Below, in pieces: positions 1-4,326 of a stretch of DNA of 5,534 nucleotides (positions are counted from its first letter, which is position 1; the number at the start of each line of letters is the position of its first letter). The position numbers were made by a program, and so were the translations under genes. The stretch covers positions 1-5,534 of the forward strand of contig SFTR01000070.1 in assembly GCA_004560915.1 (NCBI GenBank). The letters run 5' to 3'. Source of the stretch: a bacterium (GTDB lineage: Bacteria > Bacillota_I > Bacilli_A > RF39 > UBA660). The notes under the pieces are model-generated. The model was not told where the DNA came from and searched no databases. It was given only the letters and a program-made list of their open reading frames with translations.

Positions 1-765
1 GAATTTGAATTAAAAGGAAGAGAATATAAATTTTATAAAGTATCAAGATGTGAAGACGTTGCAACAGTTTATGAGGGACTACTTGATGAACAATTAATAG
101 AATTGAAAATTGCAAGCGATGAATCAGATGATGATTTGATAAAAGAAGAAGGAAAAATTCTAAGTGAGTTAGATCATTTATCAATACCAAAATTAATTTC
201 AAAAGCAAAAATAAATGGCAGAAATGCCGTAATAGTAGAAAGAAAAGATGGACTCACTATAGAAGAAATAAAAAAATATTATGGAAATTTAAGCGGTGAA
301 CATATTTGCTGGATATTAGAAAGATTACTTTCAGTAGTTGGATATTTGCATTCTAAGAAAATCGTTCATGGAAATATAAAAAGAGAAAATGTTTTAATTG
401 ACCCATCTACTCACAATGTGTCAGTTACTGATTATTCACTTTGTATTGAAGAAGCTAATAAAGAAACGAGTAAATATAAAATAGTAAATGAGACATTCTC
501 ACCAAAATATGTCGGTAAGGATGCAAAAGTCATTCCAAATGTGGATATATATGCAGTTGGTATGTTAGCAATAGATTTATTAGGAGGTGATATGGATAGG
601 GTAGCTTTGCCAGTAAATGTAGATGTGAAAGTAAGGTCATTCATTAGAAAATTACTAAGTGAAAAAGAAAATGATGCGTGGGCATTATGGAACGAACTAA
701 TACAAATAAGAAATGAAGTGTATGGTCATCAAAGATTTAAAACACTAGAAAGAAAAGTAAATTAG
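1..765 (+). CDS. Protein-kinase-fold protein, probable pseudokinase (5' end outside window)
   Basis: The frame is open from base 1 (254 codons visible), so the true start lies upstream and the TTG at 103 is not a credible start. Kinase landmarks are readable in order, numbering from base 1: a beta1-beta2 region ending ATVYEG (21-26) with no Gly-rich loop, a probable beta3 Lys in LKIA (K36), an acidic helix C, HGNIKREN (123-130) where kinases have HRDLKPEN, DYS (144-146) instead of DFG, SPKY in place of APEY, and DIYAVG (182-187) matching the helix F DxxxxG. The catalytic-loop Asp is Asn and the DFG Gly is Ser, while the Lys and Asn of the catalytic loop and the metal-site Asp remain. I infer a pseudokinase or atypical kinase, cytosolic, since no membrane segment is visible. 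Its stop overlaps the ribosome binding site of the vWA gene, so the two are co-translated. An upstream domain could exist outside the window. The kinase fold is well supported; substrate and role are unknown. Confidence 0.82.
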   Translation, partial: EFELKGREYKFYKVSRCEDVATVYEGLLDEQLIELKIASDESDDDLIKEEGKILSELDHLSIPKLISKAKINGRNAVIVERKDGLTIEEIKKYYGNLSGEHICWILERLLSVVGYLHSKKIVHGNIKRENVLIDPSTHNVSVTDYSLCIEEANKETSKYKIVNETFSPKYVGKDAKVIPNVDIYAVGMLAIDLLGGDMDRVALPVNVDVKVRSFIRKLLSEKENDAWALWNELIQIRNEVYGHQRFKTLERKVN

Positions 766-770
766 GAGGA
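764..770 (+). promoter_or_regulatory. Ribosome binding site of vWA gene, overlapping the upstream stop codon
   Basis: AGGAGGA starts inside the TAG stop of the pseudokinase gene and lies four bases before the ATG at 775. This near-perfect anti-16S match with no intergenic space indicates one transcript and translational coupling of the two genes. Confidence 0.85.
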
Positions 771-774
771 TTAT

Positions 775-1710
775 ATGGGAAGTTATAGTTATGATAGAGA
801 TGTTTATAGTGGAAGTAGTTATGATAGTTGGGGAGCAAGCGATTATTCATCAAGCAAGTTAAATAGTACTTCACTAGATAGTAAAATGTTACCAAAGGGA
901 AAAATAATAAAAAGTGATGCTAAAACACCAATTGTAATAGTATTAGATGTTACAGGTTCAAATATTAATTTTGCAAGATTAGTATATGATAAATTTCCAA
1001 TGTTCTATGGAGAATTAGAACAAAAAGGTTATTTAAAAGATTTTGATATATCAATTTGTGCAGTTGGAGACGCGTACACAGATGATTATCCAATACAAAT
1101 AAATGACTTTGCTAAAGGATTAGAAATAGATAGTAATTTAGAAAAGTTGGTTCTTGAAGGAGCTGGGGGAGGACAAGTACAAGAATCATATGAATTAATG
1201 GCACATTACTTAGCAAACAATACAGAATTTAGAAAAGATGCAAATCCAATGGTATTCTTTGTAGCGGATGAAGCACCTTATAAAGATTTAAATCTTAGTC
1301 AAGCAGAAGGTATAGGAATTCCAGCAGAAAAAGGATATAAACCATTTGAAGCATTAAATAAGAAATTTAAAGATAATGTATTTGTAATGCTAAATAGATA
1401 CTGTGGAAATAAATTTAGAAGTGATATTACTGATGCATGGAAAGAGGTATTACCTCCAGAGCATGTAGTTAGAATACCAGAAGAAAAGGCAATTATAGAT
1501 TTAATATTAGGAGTTATAGCTATTCAAAAACAAGATTTAGAAGTATATGCTCTTGATATGAAAGGAAGAGGGCAAACTACTACTAGAATTGAAGGAGTAA
1601 CAAAGTCATTACAAGAATTATCAAATAGTACTGAGATAGCAAATGTTAACACAGATATAGGAATGAGTTTATCATTAAAACCAAATACAAACAAAGGAAG
1701 AAGATTGTAA
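775..1710 (+). CDS. von Willebrand factor A (vWA)-domain protein paired with the pseudokinase
   Basis: This 311-residue protein has a Tyr/Ser-rich, probably disordered head (about residues 1-40), followed by a vWA-like Rossmann domain. The first hydrophobic strand, IVIVLDVTGS, ends in a DxTxS form of the MIDAS metal-binding motif (D58, T60, S62). Further conserved-looking blocks are AVGDA (96-100), EGAGGGQVQESYEL (128-141) and a strand ending VADEAPY (163-169), whose Asp165 may complete the metal site. The C-terminus is polar and basic. No signal peptide or membrane helix is seen, so a cytosolic protein is expected, unlike surface-adhesin vWA proteins. vWA proteins usually mediate metal-dependent protein-protein contacts, and pairing with kinase-like genes is known, for example in TerY-type clusters. 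Phosphorylation of the Ser/Tyr-rich head by a partner kinase is only a guess. A terminator follows immediately, so this is the last gene of its unit. The fold is confident; the function is unknown. Confidence 0.83.
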   Translation: MGSYSYDRDVYSGSSYDSWGASDYSSSKLNSTSLDSKMLPKGKIIKSDAKTPIVIVLDVTGSNINFARLVYDKFPMFYGELEQKGYLKDFDISICAVGDAYTDDYPIQINDFAKGLEIDSNLEKLVLEGAGGGQVQESYELMAHYLANNTEFRKDANPMVFFVADEAPYKDLNLSQAEGIGIPAEKGYKPFEALNKKFKDNVFVMLNRYCGNKFRSDITDAWKEVLPPEHVVRIPEEKAIIDLILGVIAIQKQDLEVYALDMKGRGQTTTRIEGVTKSLQELSNSTEIANVNTDIGMSLSLKPNTNKGRRL

Positions 1711-1726
1711 CAACAATCTTTTTTTT
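1701..1726 (+). terminator. Rho-independent terminator embedded in the end of the vWA gene
   Basis: AAGATTGT (1701-1708) and ACAATCTT (1713-1720) form a perfect 8-bp stem with a 4-base loop, followed by six further T's to 1726. The left arm is the last coding sequence of the vWA gene, and the TAA stop (1708-1710) sits at the stem-loop junction. The stem could lengthen by A-U and G-U pairs between the purines at 1696-1700 and the T tract. Confidence 0.88.
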
Positions 1727-1738
1727 AGGTAAAAACTA

Positions 1739-1747
1739 TGTTAAAAT
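1739..1747 (+). promoter_or_regulatory. Extended -10 promoter for the SDR/thioredoxin operon
   Basis: TGTTAAAAT is an extended -10 element (TG-n-TAAAAT, one mismatch to TATAAT). The -35 region 17 bases upstream falls in the T tract of the preceding terminator and has no good TTGACA match, which is typical of extended -10 promoters. Transcription would begin near 1754-1755, directly at the ribosome binding site, leaving a leader of about 10 bases. Confidence 0.6.
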
Positions 1748-1754
1748 AATTACT

Positions 1755-1761
1755 AGGTGAT
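1755..1761 (+). promoter_or_regulatory. Ribosome binding site of the SDR gene (AGGTGAT)
   Basis: AGGTGAT is complementary to the 16S rRNA 3' end and lies three bases before the ATG at 1765, supporting that start. The same heptamer precedes the SpoVIF-like gene, and AGGTGA precedes the membrane redox gene. Confidence 0.75.
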
Positions 1762-1764
1762 AGA

Positions 1765-2517
1765 ATGAAAGCTTTGATAACAGGAGCTTCTAATGGTCTA
1801 GGAGCAGATTTTGCAAAAGAACTTTCAAAAGAAGGCTATGATTTAATTTTGGTAGCAAGATCAAAAGATAAATTAGAAAAAATTGCTAAAGAATTGAAAA
1901 CAAATGTTGAAATCGAAGTAATGGATCTAAGTGTAAAAGAAAATGTTTATAAATTGTATAATAAGTATAAAGGAAAAGTAGATTTATTAATCAATAATGC
2001 AGGATTCGGAGCATTTGGTAAATTTATTGATACTGATTTAGATAACGAACTTAATATGATAGATTTAAATGTTATTACTTATCATATGTTAACTAAACTA
2101 TTCTTACAAGACTTTGTTAAGAAAGATAAAGGTGAAATACTTAATGTTGCTTCCTCTGCCGCATTTGAGCCTGGACCACTTATGTCAACATACTATGCAA
2201 CCAAATCATATGTTTATAATCTAAGCATGGGAATATATGAAGAATTAAGAAGAGATAAAAGTAATGTAAAAATCCATATCCTATGTCCTGGTCCAGTTGA
2301 CACTGGCTTTAATGAAAGAGCACACGTAAAATTTGGAGTAAAATCACTACAAAGTAAAGATGTTGTAAAGTATACATTAAAGTGTATGAATAAAAATAAA
2401 TTAATAATTATACCAGGATTTACTATAAAACTAGGAGTATTTGCAAATAGACTATTCACTAGGAAATTCATAGTAAAATGTACATACAAAATACAAAAAT
2501 CTAAATCATTAAAATAG
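1765..2517 (+). CDS. Short-chain dehydrogenase/reductase (SDR family), probably NADP(H)-dependent
   Basis: This 250-residue protein is a complete classical SDR. The nucleotide-binding TGASNGLG (6-13) opens the Rossmann fold. Arg32 after the second strand (VARSKDKL) suggests preference for the NADP phosphate. MDLS (53-56) contacts the adenine side and NNAG (77-80) stabilises the central sheet. The catalytic set is Asn102, Ser130 or Ser131 (NVASSAAF), Tyr143 and Lys147 (YYATK). CPGPVDTGF (174-182) is the usual PG motif after strand six. Length and motifs match cytosolic SDRs of clostridia and bacilli, often annotated only as oxidoreductases; substrate specificity cannot be read from sequence. 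The last 30 residues are rich in Lys and Arg. The gene is first in its transcript after an extended -10 promoter, and the thioredoxin-like gene starts eight bases after its stop. Whether it acts with the redox genes or is only co-transcribed is unclear. Confidence 0.93.
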   Translation: MKALITGASNGLGADFAKELSKEGYDLILVARSKDKLEKIAKELKTNVEIEVMDLSVKENVYKLYNKYKGKVDLLINNAGFGAFGKFIDTDLDNELNMIDLNVITYHMLTKLFLQDFVKKDKGEILNVASSAAFEPGPLMSTYYATKSYVYNLSMGIYEELRRDKSNVKIHILCPGPVDTGFNERAHVKFGVKSLQSKDVVKYTLKCMNKNKLIIIPGFTIKLGVFANRLFTRKFIVKCTYKIQKSKSLK

Positions 2518-2525
2518 GAGCAATT

Positions 2526-2780
2526 ATGAAAATAGTAAAAATAAACTCACTAGGATGTCCATCATGCATAATAATGAATAAGATAATAAATGAGTTAAAA
2601 AAAGAATATGAAGATATAGAATATGAAGACTACGACTTTGATTTTGATGATATAGAAAAATTTAACGTAGGTAAAATTCTTCCAGTATTTATCTTTTACA
2701 AAAATGACAAAGAAATAACCAGACTATGTGGAGAACACAAAAAGGAAGAATTTATAAGGATTATAGAAGGTGAACTATGA
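2526..2780 (+). CDS. Small cytosolic thioredoxin-fold protein (CPSC motif)
   Basis: This 84-residue protein is a minimal thioredoxin fold: strand MKIVKINS, redox motif CPSC (Cys11, Cys14) at the start of helix 1, an acidic strand region (IEYEDYDFDFDD), a probable cis-Pro in ILPVFIFY (Pro53) and a C-terminal helix. It is shorter than typical thioredoxin (about 105 residues), resembling small thioredoxin-like or glutaredoxin-like proteins. An extra Cys (Cys68) lies in TRLCGE. No signal peptide is present, so it should be cytosolic. TAGGAG at 2515-2520, overlapping the SDR stop, is its ribosome binding site. Its stop overlaps the start of the DsbD-like gene (ATGA), indicating translational coupling and a shared job. 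I infer that it passes electrons to the membrane partner, as thioredoxin does for DsbD and CcdA; direction and substrate are not shown. Confidence 0.87.
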   Translation: MKIVKINSLGCPSCIIMNKIINELKKEYEDIEYEDYDFDFDDIEKFNVGKILPVFIFYKNDKEITRLCGEHKKEEFIRIIEGEL

Positions 2781-3964
2781 AAAAGACATTAAAAGTATTA
2801 TTATTTTTACTTCTATTTATTCCATTCTTAGTATTTGGAAGTGAAAAAAATTTAAATATTTATTTATTTTATGGTGATGGATGTCCTCACTGTAAAGAAG
2901 AGGAAAAATGGTTCGAATCTTATTTGAAGAAAAATGATTACATAAAAATACATAGATATGAAGTGTGGTATAACAAAGATAATCAAGAAAAATATTCAAA
3001 AGTGCATGACATATTAAATGATACATCTAGTGGAATTCCATATTTGATAATTGGAGAAACAGTAATCTCAGGATTCGATGAAGAAATAACTCCAGAAAGA
3101 ATAAAAAATGCAGTAGAATATTACAAAAATATAAATTATAAAGATAAAGTAGGTATTTATCTTGGAATAGTTGAAGATAAAAACGAAGAAGAAACAAAAA
3201 CAGATTATCAAGAATCAGAAGTGAAAATACCTATACTTGGTAAACAAAAAATAAAAGATGTTTCAATAGGTCTATCAGCAGTTGTGATTGGCTTAGTTGA
3301 TGGATTCAATCCTTGTGCAATGTGGATACTTTTATTTCTTATATCAATGTTACTTGGAATGAAAAATAGAAAAAGAATGTGGACTCTAGGCATAACATTC
3401 TTAGTATCATCAGCTCTAGTATATTTCTTATTCCTAATATCTTGGTTAAATCTAGCAGTATTCTTAAATAAAATACTATATATTAGAGTTGCAATTGCAT
3501 TCGTAGCCGTTTTATTTGGTGTAATTCAAGTAAACTCATTCTTCTTTAAAAAAGATGATGGATGTGAAGTAGTAGATACAAAAAATAGAAAGAAAATAAT
3601 AAAATCAATTCAAAAAATTGTTAAAGAAAAATCATTCATACTAGCACTTTTAGGAATAATATTATTAGCAGCTTCAGTTAATATCGTAGAACTTCTTTGC
3701 TCATTAGGCTTACCTGTAATGTTCACACAAATATTAACAATAAATGAAGTAAGCAAGTTTGGACAAATACTTTATTCATTAATATATATTTTATTCTTTA
3801 TGATAGATGATATTATAATATTTATAATTGCCATGAAAACACTAGAGATAAAAGCAATATCAAATAAATATGGAAAGTATTCACACTTAATAGGTGGACT
3901 TATAATGATTACAATTGGAATACTAATGATATATAAACCAGAATGGTTAATGTTTAATTTTTAG
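2777..3964 (+). CDS. Exported thioredoxin domain fused to CcdA/DsbD-type transmembrane redox domain
   Basis: This 395-residue membrane protein begins with a signal-peptide-like stretch (1-21, MKK then Leu/Phe-rich, possible cut near VFG-SEK). A thioredoxin-fold domain (about 26-117) follows, with FYGDGCPHC (Cys36, Cys39) and a probable cis-Pro in GIPYLIIG (Pro88). A charged linker (about 118-160) leads to six hydrophobic helices at about 162-194, 202-224, 233-257, 287-320, 329-355 and 369-386. Helix 1 carries GFNPCAM (Cys180) and helix 4 NIVELLCSLGLP (Cys308), the paired Cys plus nearby Pro that define the two three-helix halves of CcdA/DsbD transporters. These proteins move reducing equivalents from cytosolic thioredoxin across the membrane. 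In DsbD the thioredoxin domain follows the membrane domain, so the order here is reversed. AGGTGA (2768-2773) and the ATGA overlap couple it to the CPSC gene. No strong terminator follows. Polarity in vivo is inferred. A Cys in the 3-4 loop (Cys263) is of unknown role. Confidence 0.87.
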   Translation: MKKTLKVLLFLLLFIPFLVFGSEKNLNIYLFYGDGCPHCKEEEKWFESYLKKNDYIKIHRYEVWYNKDNQEKYSKVHDILNDTSSGIPYLIIGETVISGFDEEITPERIKNAVEYYKNINYKDKVGIYLGIVEDKNEEETKTDYQESEVKIPILGKQKIKDVSIGLSAVVIGLVDGFNPCAMWILLFLISMLLGMKNRKRMWTLGITFLVSSALVYFLFLISWLNLAVFLNKILYIRVAIAFVAVLFGVIQVNSFFFKKDDGCEVVDTKNRKKIIKSIQKIVKEKSFILALLGIILLAASVNIVELLCSLGLPVMFTQILTINEVSKFGQILYSLIYILFFMIDDIIIFIIAMKTLEIKAISNKYGKYSHLIGGLIMITIGILMIYKPEWLMFNF

Positions 3965-3970
3965 GACAAA

Positions 3971-3999
3971 TGAACAAAAGTTTATTATTTACATATAAT
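3971..3999 (+). promoter_or_regulatory. Sigma-A-type promoter for the SpoVIF-like gene
   Basis: A perfect -10 TATAAT (3994-3999) lies 17 bases after TGAACA (3971-3976, four of six matches to TTGACA). The expected start point, about 4005-4007, falls on the ribosome binding site, giving a leader of only about 10 bases. The element looks like a housekeeping promoter rather than a sporulation-sigma promoter. Confidence 0.65.
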
Positions 4000-4004
4000 A
4001 AGTT

Positions 4005-4011
4005 AGGTGAT
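4005..4011 (+). promoter_or_regulatory. Ribosome binding site that fixes the GTG start of the SpoVIF-like gene
   Basis: AGGTGAT lies four bases before GTG at 4016. An in-frame GTG at 4007 is inside this heptamer and cannot be the start, and the ATG at 4014 is out of frame and meets TGA at once. The start is therefore 4016. Confidence 0.78.
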
Positions 4012-4015
4012 ATAT

Positions 4016-4252
4016 GTGAATGATAATCTTTTTAATAGGATAACAGAAAAAACAAACGTAGATAAAGATACAATAATAGGTTTAGCAAGAAAACTACAAG
4101 AAGGAAACTTCAAAGATAGAAACACTCTAAAAGAAATAATACATGAACTATCTGATATAACTGGGAAAGAAGTATCAGAAGAAAAAGAAAATAAAATAAT
4201 AGATATGATAGTAAATGATAAAGTACCAAAGGATCTTGAAAAGTATGTGTAA
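4016..4252 (+). CDS. spoVIF: SpoVIF-like small protein (stage VI sporulation protein F family)
   Basis: From GTG 4016 the product is 78 residues, soluble, highly charged and predicted helical. It has the layout I associate with the SpoVIF family of Bacillus: an opening like LFNRITEKTNVDKDTI, then GLARKLQEGNFKDRNTL, a second helix pair, VSEEKENKI and an ending IVNDKVPKDL. In Bacillus subtilis SpoVIF is linked to spore coat assembly and spore resistance. Homologues in poorly known gut Bacilli are common and do not by themselves prove sporulation. Assignment rests on recall of the family pattern, not an alignment. The gene is monocistronic by appearance: its own TATAAT promoter lies just upstream, and a terminator whose hairpin contains the TAA stop lies downstream. 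Read-through from the redox operon is possible because no clear terminator separates them. If it is not SpoVIF, it is a small helical protein of unknown role. Confidence 0.75.
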   Translation: MNDNLFNRITEKTNVDKDTIIGLARKLQEGNFKDRNTLKEIIHELSDITGKEVSEEKENKIIDMIVNDKVPKDLEKYV

Positions 4253-4264
4253 AACATATTTTTT
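4241..4264 (+). terminator. Rho-independent terminator overlapping the end of the SpoVIF-like gene
   Basis: AGTATGT (4242-4248) pairs with ACATATT (4254-4260), one pair being G-U, around a 5-base loop that contains the TAA stop (4250-4252). The T run covers 4259-4264, interrupted by A, then four more T's. A-U pairs at 4239-4241 with the T tract can lengthen the stem. The stem is AT-rich, so efficiency may be moderate. Confidence 0.7.
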
Positions 4265-4285
4265 ATTTTGTTTAAGCGTGTTTTA

Positions 4286-4294
4286 TGTTATAAT
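4286..4294 (+). promoter_or_regulatory. Extended -10 promoter for the surface-protein gene
   Basis: TGTTATAAT is a perfect extended -10 (TG-n-TATAAT). The -35 region (TTTTGT at 17-bp spacing, or TTGTTT at 15 bp) is weak, as expected for this class. Predicted start is near 4301, about 26 bases before the ATG. The promoter lies just after the SpoVIF-like terminator. Confidence 0.7.
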
Positions 4295-4313
4295 TAATTT
4301 AGAATTATATAAA

Positions 4314-4319
4314 AGAGGT
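4314..4319 (+). promoter_or_regulatory. Ribosome binding site of the surface-protein gene (AGAGGT)
   Basis: AGAGGT lies seven bases before the ATG at 4327, the usual spacing. AAAGGA at 4321-4326 touches the ATG and is too close to be used. Confidence 0.65.
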
Positions 4320-4326
4320 AAAAGGA

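Noticed and set aside
103..765. TTG at 103 as the start of the kinase-like gene
   Set aside because: The frame is open to base 1, residues upstream of 103 (ATVYEG and neighbours) are recognisable kinase N-lobe, and the proposed start would cut just before the beta3 Lys.
2214..2489. Antisense reading frame within the SDR gene, with similar ones at 432-644, 2817-3026, 3208-3393, 4003-4257 and 5204-5392
   Set aside because: These are shadows of strong + strand genes in AT-rich DNA, with no ribosome binding site or recognisable motifs.
2778..2780. TGA read as Trp (Mycoplasma-type code)
   Set aside because: All roughly 16 Trp codons in the genes are TGG, no gene has an internal TGA, and this TGA sits in a classic ATGA stop-start overlap. 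Reading through would add only four residues before TAA.
3936..3964. Possible terminator at the end of the DsbD-like gene (AACCA-GAA-TGGTT, then TTTAATTTTT)
   Set aside because: The stem is only 5 bp with a 3-base loop, and the T's begin five bases after it and are interrupted; it is too weak to call.
4007..4015. GTG at 4007 as the start of the SpoVIF-like gene
   Set aside because: It lies inside the AGGTGAT ribosome binding site and has no site of its own. GTG at 4016 is correctly spaced and gives the family-like opening MNDNLF.
4290..4308. ATAATT/AATTAT inverted repeat overlapping the surface-gene -10 element, as an operator
   Set aside because: A 6-bp all-A/T repeat is expected by chance at this base composition, and there is no second copy or regulator gene nearby.
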